Of a DNA stretch of 64,000 nt, positions 1 through 10,696 are shown in pieces (the first letter of the stretch is position 1; every line of letters starts with the position of its first letter). Position numbers and translations under genes: made by a program. Below the pieces are notes generated by a model that saw only the letters and a list, made by a program, of their open reading frames with translations, was not told where the DNA came from and did not search any database. This DNA comes from Otis tarda (taxonomy: Eukaryota > Chordata > Aves > Otidiformes > Otididae), in NCBI GenBank assembly GCA_026413225.1, contig CM048552.1, forward strand, positions 206,163,553 to 206,227,552, read 5' to 3'.

Positions 1-800
1 ATGTCTCTTTTCTGCTAGTCCTTTCTCCTCAGGTGAAGAACTCCTCGCATTCCTTCCCTGCTCCAGTCCCTCCCACGGGCTACAGTCCTTTGTGAACTGT
101 CCCAGTGTCGGTCGTTTTTCCACGGGGTGCAGTCCCTCCAGAACAGCTACTCCAGTGCAGGCCCTCCATAGGCCACAGCCTCCTTCAGGCATCCGCCTGC
201 CCCAGTGTGGGGTCCTCCACGGGCTGCAGGTGGATCTCTGTTCCTCCATGGGCCTCCATGGGCTGCAGGGGCACAGCCTGCTCCACCATGGGCTGCACCA
301 CGGGCTGCAGGGGAATCTCTGCCAGGAGCAGCATTACTGCTCCCCCCCCTTCTGCACTGACCTTGGTGTCTGCAGCCGTTCCTCTCATAAGAAATTCTTC
401 ACAACCGGCTCAGGCAGACGCCTCTCAGGATCTCTTCACATCTCATCTCCTCTCTACTTCTTGCAGTTGGGCCGGGCCGAGTTGGGCCCAGTCAGCTGCC
501 TGGCAGGAGGCCAGAGGGTGAGGGCTGCAAGGCCCACGAGGCTCACACCTCCCCCTCTCTGCCCCCTTCTTCAGCTTCTTCACATCTTCCTCCTTTTTTT
601 TTTTTCCCCCCGTTTTCCCCTTCTTAAATATGTTATCACAGAGGCCTTATCAGGGAGCATTCTGCTACCATTTAGCTCAGCCCTGGCCAGCAGCGTGTCT
701 GCCCTAGGCCCAGCTGAGTCCACTGGACAAAGGGGAAACTTCCAGCAGCTTCTTACAGAAGCTACCACCGTAGTCCCCCTCACTAAACAAAAACAACACA
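1..800 (-). mobile_element. Endogenous retrovirus LTR, copy A (cut by window edge)
   Basis: This is the same LTR family as the complete copy at 50510-51641, in the same orientation. Bases 242-365 are identical to 51074-51197, an uninterrupted match of 124 bases, and similarity continues to the terminal CAACACA at 800. On the minus strand the element therefore begins TGTGTTGTTTTTG. By comparison with copy B, roughly 330 bases of it lie beyond the left edge of the window. It contains a degenerate GGGCTGCA array (221, 260, 290, 302). The long open frames across it on both strands arise from this GC-rich repetitive composition and are not genes. No gag, pol or env sequence follows on the right, so this is a solo LTR or the 5' LTR (minus sense) of a provirus lying to the left. 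Nothing in this window separates these options. Confidence 0.85.
221..311. repeat. GGGCTGCA-type internal array of LTR copy A
   Basis: The octamer GGGCTGCA occurs at 221, 260, 290 and 302, and looser forms (CACGGGCTACAG, CACGGGGTGCAG) occur earlier, near 76 and 122. The same arrangement is present in the LTR at 50510-51641, so the array belongs to the LTR family and predates the insertions. It explains the open frames rich in Cys, Gly and Leu in this stretch. Confidence 0.6.
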
Positions 801-3800
801 CTGCAGAAGAGGCTGTAGCCCTACACAGGGACATTTCTCTTCCCTGGCAAACTGGCAGGTGATTTGGTTACCTTAGGAGATTAAAACATGGTTCATGTTG
901 TTTTAGAGCAAACATTTTGTAGAATTACTCAGGACTTAAAAAGCCAGAAAAAGAGTGTTTTCTCTCACTGGGAACCATCCTAAGGTCATGCCTGTGGCAG
1001 GGCAACCAAATTACTTTTTTATTTCTCATGAGTGATCTGATTATAGTTTTTGTTGATGAAACACAAATGCTGGTAAGTAGCATAATTTAATATAAGGAGC
1101 TCGGATGAGTCTGTCTTTTCAGTTCCTCCTTTTAGTAACAAAATGTTATTTTTATAGACACAGAACAGGAATCCTTAAATTGCCACTTAGAAACTTAAGA
1201 ACATATAAGGAGAAAACCACAAAAAATACTTGAAAATGGGAGGCAAAACAAGCTAATCTATCCCTTAATGTCATCAGCTAGTGTCACCACCATTCTAGAT
1301 GGGAAAAACAACATCTCTGATTATGTGTAGTCTGTGCTCGTATGCGAATACATTTGTGCAGGCCAAGCTGCGTGGGCTTGAAAATGACTTGAAAAATTGT
1401 GAGTTTTCACTGTTATTAATAAGGTCAAAATGTTCTTCCTTTTATTTAGGAAAAAAAACCCCAAAACCACTCAACACCTAAACAAGGCTATAAAACTGAA
1501 GTGCAGCAAACCCAGAAGTTAATATAAAATCCACATGTCAATCTGTCTGTGGGAAGTATTTTGAAAGCCAAAGGCAACTCAATAAAAAAGGCAGCAGAAG
1601 CAGCAACATTTCAATTAGGTGAGAAGAGAGTAGGCCCTGACAGTTCATTACTGAACTGCCTCTTCCAAATACTGCCTTTTCTTTTCTCCTTTGTCCCAGT
1701 TAGTTCATTAATGCTGGTCTCCAATTAGGGACAATATTTCTAACGAGATCTCTAGTTAGTAACCTTTGCTTTTTTTTTTTCCTGCCCATTTCATAAGTAC
1801 AATTGTAGAATTGTAGTGTAACTTTTGAAAACGGAGGGCTGAATTGCTGTTAGTGACGGTACATTAAATTACTGAGCCCTAGAGAACAAAGATGTTAAGC
1901 GGTGAAGTAGCAAGAACAGGAAGAAAGACAGGGAAAGAGAGAAAATCACGGCAGAACTGACCAGTCCTTGGTTTTGTCAAATGCACCTGTCTTTCTTGCA
2001 GCTCTGTGCCTTTAGACATGCCATAAATTCTGGAAAGAAGTTATATCAATCTCAGACTTTTATGAGGATTGTGGCAGTGGGATCTTTGCTTACTGTGTCT
2101 GCCTCTGCAGCAGTAACTTCAAGCGTATTTGCTGGGGAGATGTCACTGCCACCTCCAAACCAGGCAGCTCAGATGCAGGAAGGGGTAACTAGTATGCCAG
2201 TCATCTAAGTATTTATTCAGGATATCTCGCTCCCTATAACTGCTTCAAGTCCTCTCAGTGGATCTGCTTTACCCTTCTTTAGTTTCCGACTTCTTAGCTG
2301 TTTAGATGAGAGAACAGAGCTAGCACGGGAGTCAAGTAAGACAGATTTCCACTCCCCAAATACCTGCTGAGTGGTGAAGTGCTTCCTGTTTTAAAGTTAC
2401 TGCCTTCTGATTTCTTTTGCGTCTTAAATTTTGATGCTTGAGAGGTAAAAAACAGTGTTGAAAAGATCCAAAGAAATTGCACTGACTGAAAAACAAAAGT
2501 GTAGCACCTAATTCCATGTTAATGAAGCCCTCTCTTCATAAGTTCCTTCAGAAATCTGCTGGCATACTTGCAAAATAAAAAGCTTGTAAATAACACATCT
2601 AAAAGCTTCCAGCTCCTGAAGGATATATGTATTTTGTCACATCAAGAAGAAAGTATTCAGTGTAGTATGAGAAACCTATCCACTCCCTAGCCATGACAGT
2701 TTATTCAGCTTTAACAAGCACATCTGTATCAAGATGCATAAGAAACAGGAACTAGAAATTGAGCTGTTATAAACTTGGGAACTTAGTATTTCATAGGTAT
2801 ATTATGCTAAATGGCTTACCCCTTATTGATTCACACAGTTATTAATCAGAAAAGCCTCAGTATATAATCCCACCTGATCTTTAGGTCCTTGGAAATTACA
2901 GTTAAAGCTGACAGCTGGCTTAGCGGAAGAACAGTGGGATGAAAAAAGCAAATTAATATCATGTTGCATTATTCATATAATTCCACTAATAGAGATGCAG
3001 GGCTTCCATTAAGTGTTGTTGCTTAAGAGTAGGACGCAAGATAAAAGTAGTGCTGAAAATACCAGCATGAGGCTGTACAAGCCTATTGACATACTTTTCT
3101 GGGGTTTTTTTTGTTGCTTTTTAAAAAAATATTTGTGACCTATGACAAAATATTGAGGTTTTAACATGCAATTTCTGTCTGAGTGAGGCATGTGCAGCTC
3201 CTTCTGACTTTCCTCATGAGTTGTACAGGTAAATTTAGATATTGCATTTGATCATAAAAAACCTGCACAAGAATGAAGAAATAGAAACTGGTGTGGCAAG
3301 TGCATACATTGCAAATCACCACCATAAGCCAAGCACTGCATATGTAAATGGATAAGGCAGTACGGTATTCTTGATGTCCAGCCTTATCCAGACATTGCTG
3401 TTACAACAGTGTCTAGACAACACAGATGGGAGGAAGGGACCCTACTGTATTAGCTGATCACAGTTTAGATAAATGAAGGAGGGAAGGTGGAAAAGAAACA
3501 TGAATATATGAAATTATTTACCTTGCTTCTCCAAGCAAAGCAGCAGAGAAAATGGACTGGATCTTACCTAACCTTTTATTTCTCAGTCTCATGCCTTTGG
3601 GAGGAATTCAACTCGTTTAGCTTCAGTCTGTACAAATTTAGCATTTAATGTGAGCTAGAGATCTAAATCCAGCCATAGCCTGTGCAGAGGCATAGTCAAA
3701 GAGCTGCTTATGCCTCCCTGGGACAGCATATATGGAGTGGGAGAGATGAATTGTTCTCTGGCAGTGCCTCTCTTTCCCCCTTGACTACAGAAGGAAACTA

Positions 3801-5902
3801 AAGGATTAATTTCTACTAGATGCCTAACTTTTAATGAAGTTCGTTCAGATGAATCCCAACTTATTTCATTGTCTTACAGTACAAATTTCACTATCCTAGC
3901 TGTACAGCATTGGGATCTTCAGATAGATATTAGTCAAAAATCCAAGATATATTCAAGTATGTGCATAAGGACATCTTAATTTAAACTTTTCCACCTACAT
4001 GTGAATGCCTAAGTAATAGGTATGATTTAAAAAGTAACTTGATCTTGTTGTTTGAAAGCTTTGCCCTAGCTTAATATTTTATTTTTCTCAGATTTTATTT
4101 TCAAAGGACATTTTACTTCTTCACATTGTAGTTTTCCAGTACAAATTTAGACCAACAAAAATTTTATGGTATACCACTGCCATCTCTTTAACTTCTGTAA
4201 TTCCAGAATATGAATACAAAATTAAGTAAATTGTACTATGGTGGATGAACCCGAAGTCTTTACAGGAAACAAATCTCCATTCATTCCAGGAGTAGACTCG
4301 TGAAACGCGGGTCCCGACAGGTGGGGAATGCTGTTTAACTTGGGGCTCTACCCAAGTAGCATACTGCTGCATGTTTTTCAGGCTCTCTTATTTTACTGTG
4401 CCAAAGAAAATAGCTTTTTCTTGTTCTGGTAATGTGTATTTTATGTTCTATGAATAATATATGTTCACTGTGTAACTTTTCACTTCAGCTTTTGAAAGCA
4501 TAGGATGCTCCAATTTCCTGTTTCATACCATGACAAGGACCATCAATGATTATAGAGTTCTTGAAGTTGCTCATTTGTTCAAGGAAATAACTTAAATTCA
4601 TACAAATACCTTTGCAGAGTTCTGATATGTGATTTTTGAGGACTAACACAGAGTCCAAGCCACTGAAAATGTGTATAAAAGAAGGTTTCATACTGTCAAG
4701 CTCTCTGCTTCTCAAATTCTTTTTTTTTTCACAGAACTCCAAGATATGAGTCATTGTTTCACTGATACATTTCTATACTCATTGCAGATATGTCACTTTA
4801 TATCTATGTATTAATGTTTAGTCAACAATCAGAGGGGACTCAGAGACATATATGCTATTAAAAGAATATGCCATGATCACAATATTTGGGGATTTTTCTT
4901 TTTGGGCCAGAGGGCAGATAGTTTAAAGTTATGTGGAAACATATGTACTGGTAACACTCCTAATGTATTTGTACAATTACCAGTGCATCTGGTCGTTTCT
5001 GCAAGCAGATCAGCAGAGCTGGGTGTGGGAACTGGTTGCACAGTTTGTCACTGTGTCTCCAGGAAGCCAATCTTGGGCTCTTGGAAGGTTTATTATAGAT
5101 ATTTACCTTTTGTTTGCATTTTTATGACAATTATAATTTTGAACATAGAGAATTAACATGGGAATAATTATCTGCTTCCTGAATCTTTTGCTTTGTGCCA
5201 CTTCTCTAGCACAATGACATCCAATTATGGTAGCAACAAGAACAGGACTTGGGTCAAAGCTTCCCAGCAGCCCGTTGCCCCATGCAGAGCTTGTCCAGAA
5301 ACTGAGGTGGCTTAAACTTTCTCTGCCTTCCTCTTTTCTGTGTCTCATCATTTCTAACAGAAAATCTTTTTTCTCCACCCCGCCCCCCACAACTTGATAT
5401 GTTTTTTCCTGTTTTTATAGAGTTTCCTAAGGCTAGAAAATAACATCAAATACAGGCATCAACCAGTGTAGCACTTAGAAAATGCCTTCTATGTAGGACA
5501 CAATTTCTTTTTACTTCACATCCCTGGTATGTGATATGTGAAAATACGTTACGGAAATTGGTAGGACAGAGATGAGAAATGAGTGGGTAACAAAGGCACT
5601 TGTGCTGCTAGACAAGGAAAATAATGTACGAAGACGGAGAGGGAGATGAAGGAAGAAAAAGTTGGAATTTAAAGTAGCAAAGGTGCCAGAAAAGTATTAT
5701 CACAGACTAGCTACAAATGCTGGGGAAATTGGAAATGGTGCTTAACACTAATCAGAAGCTAAAGTGAACAAGAAAGATTTAAGGTGACAGTTTAAAGAGG
5801 ACTTGGTGGTATGGAGAGGGTCAGAGAGATGAAAGGGTTCCCAGAGAATGCAGCAGCATAGCTGGAAATACACTCCGATGTGTGGAGCCTCCCAGAGCAG
5901 CT

Positions 5903-5962
5903 GGAGGGGCTCTGGGAGGAAAAGGCACGGGTGAGAGGGACGGGGTAGAAGGCCAGGTGGGG
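5903..5962 (+). other. Cluster of G-runs (relaxed quadruplex candidate)
   Basis: Within 60 bases there are six runs of three or more G on the plus strand (GGGG, GGG, GGG, GGG, GGGG, GGGG). Some loops exceed 7 bases, so it fits only a relaxed quadruplex definition. No gene start is visible nearby. The surroundings (5560-6010) are also purine-rich. Confidence 0.35.
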
Positions 5963-6578
5963 TAGGTGGTGTAAAATACCACTGGATTGAGCTAAGGAGG
6001 TCAGGGTAAAGCTAAGTTAGGCAGATAAAGTGTATTGTTAAAGCCATCCATGTGCACTTATAAATGAACATGTACCCCAGACTTACTATATCATTCCTGA
6101 CAATTTTGGGATGTCCTGTCTGAGACTCTTTAGCTTAGCTTGAATAACAGAAAACAAATCCTCATTTTAGAAGACAGGATCAGGGATGAGCTAAAACTTG
6201 CGCAGTCTCAAGGTGGAGGAATCCCAAACTGATAATCAGTGATAAACAAACCAGGTGGTTCCTTAGCTTTGGTTGTGCTGGTCTCATAACATGGATATCT
6301 GTTTGCTATTTTAATTGCTTGGACTGTGAACGATCATGTTTAAACTTTCTACATCTCATACAATAAGGAACATTTTCAGCCATAACACAGAACTGTGCAT
6401 TTAGGCTGGGTTACACTTGAGGTCAGTACATCTTGACTAGACCCTTTGAGCTTTGATAAAGCTATGACTTTGATCTGAAAAGAAAAATGAAGAATGGAAG
6501 TTTCTGAAAGCTACGCTGAGCAGAGAAGTCTGCTTTGATAAAACATGTGAGAAGAGATCAGGGAGATGCGGAAGAAAT

Positions 6579-6596
6579 ATAAAAAATATTTTTTAT
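6579..6596. repeat. Perfect 18-base AT palindrome
   Basis: The sequence ATAAAAAATATTTTTTAT equals its own reverse complement. It is low-complexity and probably a chance product of A- and T-runs, but it could extrude as a hairpin. Confidence 0.5.
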
Positions 6597-8202
6597 GTTG
6601 GGTTAAAGAATAAAAATCTGATTTTTTTTTAAGAAACCATAGTGGTTATTTCTACATAGAAAGGTTATCCCCAGATCTGGTCTCAATATTTGCTTAGGTC
6701 TCAATCTAACAAAGCCTTTAGGCCATTAAAGCATGTGACGATGAGTTCCCTCACAAGCTGTGACTAGGAACTCATCTGGATGAAGCAATTGCTTAGAGAC
6801 TTTGCTGGACCTTTGCATAAAATTGATTTAGTTACTAAGGTGATGTTCCTACTAGTAAATAAAATGGATGAGAGATTATATTCTTGGCTTGCTGAAGAAC
6901 GACGTGGCATAGCTCACAGGTCATATTCCTGTGACTGAGCTCGCTTCTTCCCCAGAACTGATGGCTGTACCCCCAAGTAAGGGCAGCCTCGGGGCTGCTC
7001 TCTTCTGGCTTGCAGGTGACTGGATGGGAGCAGGCGCGCTGGCATGGGCAAGAGCTGTGCCAGAGCTGTGCTGATGACTACTGTGAGCCTGGGCTCCAGG
7101 CTACATCCATGTGCTGTTTAGCTTAATGTTATCGTTATCTCCTTTTTAGATTCTTCACTGACCACTTAATGTAAAACCCTGAAATGGTATGAGTTTTTAT
7201 GTACTTTCAGTCTTTGCAAGCTTAGGATTCCCTCTTTGTGGACGAGGACTGGGTCTCTGAGACATAACTGTCTTGCAAATCCATCATATTGCAGATACTA
7301 TGCTGATAGGTATGGCAGGTACATCTGAGATGCGCAGGTAACACAACTGGATCTATGGAGTCAGAAGAGGTGACGCAACTCTATACAACACGGGAGTAAT
7401 TTCACCTTGATTTGATCTCTGTCACTGCAAGCAAAGAGGATAAAAATTGGAACACTTTAAAAACCTCAAATAAACAAATCCTTCAAGTCATGGGGAAGAT
7501 GTCTCAATAATAAACCCACTGGCAGGTAAAATGCTGTCGTATAAAGACAAGTTAAATGGAAGTGGAGCAGTGTCTGGCTCAATAGAAAATACATGCAGCC
7601 TGAACTCTGCCTTACAATAAAGAGAAAATATGCCAGCTGTAAGAAGGAGCACTGTGTAATAACACAACTTCACTACATTTGAAAGTCGTTTTTGCTGAAC
7701 TCTGGCCATTTATCTCATTCCTTCTCTTCAGCAAGCTTGCTGGGCATTATTTTATGATTATTTAAGAGAGAAAAAAAAAGGCAAAAAATAAGCATCTGAC
7801 TGCCTCCAGCATTATGATTTAATTTTTTTTTACTCACTTTCCCTGGTGTGAGCAAACTGCAGCACATTTCTGAGGAAATAACAGACAGATGTCTGTAGTG
7901 GGTTAAATTAAATAATATAAGAGAACATTAAAGGAGGTAGTTTTATATTGGAAAAGGCAGATATTGCTTTCCAGATAGTACTGATGAATTCAATGATACA
8001 AATATTAAATGTCACTTAAACTAAAATCAAACTGGACCTTACAAGAAGTGACATATATGGTATGTGAAAGTATATTAAAATTAAAATTCTGTCAAAGTCT
8101 GATGGAGGAAGACTATCTTATGTTGTATGTAGGAGGTATTATTCTGTATTTATCTGCATTTATTTTCATCAAAGAAATGGAATATGCAAGAAGAAAGAAT
8201 AT

Positions 8203-9189
8203 TCTGGGTCCTGAGGGAACTGATGGATGAAGTTGCCCAGCCATTGTCTATCATATGTGAGAGGTCATGGCATTCTTGTGAGGTTCCCGATGACTGGAAA
8301 AGGGGTAACATAACCCTTTTAAAAAGGGAAATAAGGAAGATCTGGGGAACTAGAGGCCAGCCAGTCTCACCTCTGTGCCTGGCAAGGTAATGGAGCAGAT
8401 TCTCCTGGAAACCATGCTAAGGCATATGGGAAATAAGGAGATGACTGGTGACAGCCATTTGCTCACTAAGAGCAAATCGTGCCTGATCAATTTGGTGGCC
8501 TTCTGTGATAGGGGTCCAGCATTGGTGGACAAGGGATGAGCAACTGACCTCATCTACCTGGACTTGTGCAAAGCATTTGACACTGTCCCACACAACATCC
8601 TTCTCTCTAAACTGGGGAGACATGGATTTGATGGACGGACCACTTGGTGGATAAGGAATTGACTGGATGGCTGCACTCAAAGCGTTGTGGTCAATGGCTC
8701 TAAGTCCAAGTGTAGATTGGTGATAAGTGGTGTTGCTCAGGAGTCGGTATAGGAACTGGCCCTGTTTGACATCTTTGTTGGTAACATGGACAGTGGGATT
8801 GAGTGCACCCTCAGCAAGTTCGCTGATGACACCAAGCTTTGTGGTGCGGTCGACATGCTGGAGGGAAGGGATGCCATCCAGAGGGACCTTGACAGGCTGG
8901 AGAGGTGGGCCCGTGCAAACCTCATGAAGTTCAACAAGGCCAAGCGCAAAGTCCTGCACCCGGGTCAGGGCAATCCCAGGCACAAATACAGGCTGGGCGG
9001 AGAATGTATTGAGAGCAGCCCTGAGGAGAAGGACTTGGGAGTGGTGGTGGACAAGAAGCACAACATGGACTGGCAATATGCTCTTGCAGCCCAAAAAGCC
9101 AACCTCATTCTGGGCTGCATCAAAAGAAGCGTGGCCAGCAGGTCGATTCTGCCCCTCTACTCCTCTCTGGTGAAACCCCACCTGGAGTA
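8203..9189 (+). mobile_element. CR1 LINE, internal ORF2 fragment, decayed
   Basis: This is a plus-strand piece of the CR1 non-LTR retrotransposon ORF2, covering part of the reverse transcriptase and the start of the region after it. Recognisable segments include LRELMDEVAQPLSII near 8206, [15 protein letters not shown] near 8568, and the catalytic FADD motif (the family's YADD/FADD box) at 8819-8830. The reading frame is broken: in-frame stops at 8351, 8537, 8660 and 8750, plus a frameshift near 8310-8340. Relative to the CR1 copy at 9863-10696 it lacks 9 bases around 9143. Homology stops abruptly at about 9189, in the codons after HLEY, so the C-terminus, 3' UTR and octamer tail are all missing. 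A missing 3' end is unusual for a LINE, which normally loses its 5' end, and points to a later deletion or rearrangement. Confidence 0.9.
8351..9189 (+). pseudogene. CR1 ORF2 reverse transcriptase remnant
   Basis: This is the coding frame inside the decayed CR1 fragment. One frame (phase of 8351, 8537, 8660, 8750, 8786) carries the RT core: a segment matching the [11 protein letters not shown] region near 8558-8590 and FADD at 8819-8830. From 8786 the frame is free of stops to the end of CR1 homology and runs on into unrelated sequence, ending at 9274. The four stops upstream exclude a functional polymerase. The family enzyme performs target-primed reverse transcription of the CR1 RNA; this copy cannot. 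Confidence 0.8.
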
Positions 9190-9862
9190 TTTTGCTGCTG
9201 ACCAGTGGTGGAAGTTACATCTTGTGACTGTCACAGCTTCACCAATTATTTTTAGGACCTTCCTCATTCAGTAAGAAGCAAGAAACTCAGCTAGCTCGTT
9301 CCAGAAAAATGACAATTTGTTTTGATGGTAGGATCCATCAGTGCAGTGCTAGATGAGGTAGGTGGAGAGAAGACTCTTATGTTAACAGGGATGTCTAGGT
9401 GAGATACTGTTGCCTGAATGTGGGCACATAATAATATCGTAGGTGCTGTAGTCCCATCCAGCAGCCCAGATAGCCACTAGAGGCCACAGTTGCCAGTTGC
9501 AACCTCATGTTGCCAGGCTTTTGTACATGTGTATGTTACCATCACACATTTGGACTGGGAGTAAAGGGACCTGCCAGTTCACCTTCAGTCTGGTAAGGGG
9601 TAAGTTGCCATTGATGACATACAGCTGCATGTGATGATTGTCAACAATTCTATACCATGAAGAAAAAAAATAGCAGCTAGTGCCCTGGATGAATTTCCAG
9701 TTGGTTATTTACATTTCAGCTATCTACCACAAGATATATGTGTGAATAAAATACAAAAATGCACTCAGAAGTCTGAGAAAATTCCAGTGAAAACTTACTC
9801 AATTAAGCCAGTTATTTTTTTTTTTTTTTAAGTGCGAGGACATTTTTTTTTTTAAGTGTGAG
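9190..9862. other. Spacer between the two CR1 fragments
   Basis: About 670 bases of unique, non-coding sequence separate the two CR1 pieces. I see no CR1 homology, open frame or other known repeat in it, apart from the poly-T junction repeat at its right end (9815-9866). Confidence 0.6.
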
Positions 9863-9866
9863 GACC
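9815..9866 (+). repeat. Duplicated poly-T / CR1 junction
   Basis: Two adjacent units read T-run followed by AAGTGCGAGGAC and then T-run followed by AAGTGTGAGGAC. The last bases (GAGGAC) are already CR1-like, because they lead straight into CR1 ORF2 at 9863 in the second unit. The duplication therefore appears to include the insertion junction. It may have formed at or after insertion by slippage on the T-run. Confidence 0.6.
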
Positions 9867-10600
9867 TTGACAGGCTGGAGAGGTGGGCCCGTGCCAACCT
9901 CATGAAGTTCAACCAGGCCAAGTGCAAGGTCCTGCACCTGGGTCATGGCAATCCCAGGCACAAATACAGGCTGGGCAGAGAATGGATTGAGAGCAGCCCT
10001 GAGGAGAAGGACTTGGGAGTGCTGGTGGACGAGAGGCTCAACATGAGCCGGCAATGCGCCCTTGCAGCCCAGAAGGCCAACCGCATCCTGGGCTGCATCA
10101 AGAGGAGTGTGGCCAGCAGGTCGAGGGAGGTGATTCTCCCCCTCTACTCTGCCCTGGTGAGACCCCACCTGGAGTACTGTGTCCAGCTCTGGAGCCCCCA
10201 ACACAAGAAGGACATGGACCAGTTGGAGAAGGTCCAGAGGAGGGCCACGAAGATGATAAAAGGGCTGGAGCACCTCTCCTATGAGGCCAGGCTGAGAGAA
10301 TTGGGGCTGTTCAGCCTGGAGAAGAGGAGGCTCCGGGGAGACCTGATAGCGGTCTTCCAGTACCTCAAGGGGGCCTACAAGAGAGATGGGGAGAGGCTGT
10401 TCAGTAGGGCCTGTCGCAATAGGATGAGGGGTAATGGTTTTAAAATAGAGGGGGGAAGATTTAGATTGGAAATTAGGAAAAAATTTTTTACAATGAGAGT
10501 TATAGAACACTGGCACAGGTTGCCCAGAAAGGTGGTGGAGGCCCCATCCCTGGAGACGTTCAAGGCCAGGCTGGATGAGGCTCTGAGCAACCTGATCTAG
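9863..10600 (+). pseudogene. CR1 ORF2 C-terminal fragment, uninterrupted
   Basis: An open frame of about 245 codons encodes the C-terminal part of CR1 ORF2 (first ATG at 9902, giving 232 residues). Visible family landmarks include [40 protein letters not shown] (in pieces) and the ending LDEALSNLI followed by TAG. The endonuclease domain and the RT catalytic residues lie upstream in a full element and are absent here, so it cannot mobilise itself. It is listed as a pseudogene because it is a truncated transposon ORF and not a host gene, even though its frame is intact. Confidence 0.85.
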
Positions 10601-10671
10601 TCAGGGATGTCCCTGCTTCTTGCAGGGGGGTTGGACTAGATGACCTTTGAAGGTCCCTTCCAACCCTAACC

Positions 10672-10695
10672 ATTCTGTGATTCTAAGATTCTATG
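10672..10695 (+). repeat. CR1 3' octamer tail, three units
   Basis: Three tandem octamers (ATTCTGTG, ATTCTAAG, ATTCTATG) close the CR1 3' UTR. This tail, in place of poly-A, is characteristic of avian CR1 and fixes both the orientation and the 3' boundary of the insertion. Confidence 0.9.
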
Positions 10696-10696
10696 A

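Larger units (their letters stand above)
801..8202. other. Unique AT-rich non-coding stretch
   Basis: I see no gene here. Open frames are below 100 codons, many lack an ATG, and none resembles a protein I recognise. A frame at 1981-2208 follows a plausible splice acceptor (TTTCTTGCAG ending at 2000) but shows no recognisable domain. Bases 4295-4330 form a short CpG-containing patch in otherwise CpG-poor DNA. About 5560-6010 is purine-rich on the plus strand and holds the G-run cluster listed separately. The remainder is AT-rich sequence with short homopolymers. Confidence 0.6.
9863..10696 (+). mobile_element. CR1 LINE, 5'-truncated, 3' end intact
   Basis: This is a typical 5'-truncated CR1 insertion: the last ~245 codons of ORF2, a short 3' UTR, and the diagnostic octamer tail (ATTCTGTG, ATTCTAAG, ATTCTATG) ending at 10695. 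The frame is open from 9863 to the stop at 10598-10600. It starts just after the RT active-site region, so the catalytic FADD box is absent. The lack of frameshifts or stops shows it is clearly younger than the neighbouring CR1 fragment at 8203-9189, with which it overlaps in family coordinates. CR1 is the dominant LINE of birds, and such 5' truncation is the rule. Confidence 0.95.

Noticed and set aside
92-862. Open frames of up to 256 codons on both strands at the left edge
   Set aside because: They lie in the LTR (copy A), recur in copy B at 50796-51458, overlap on several frames and follow the GC-rich repeat composition. No protein family is recognisable.
8417-9181. 254-codon minus-strand frame
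   Set aside because: It is the antisense shadow of the CR1 ORF2 fragment. The plus strand carries the FADD motif and family similarity.
9812-10516. 234-codon minus-strand frame
   Set aside because: It is the antisense shadow of the intact CR1 ORF2 C-terminus and runs into the poly-A complement at its end.
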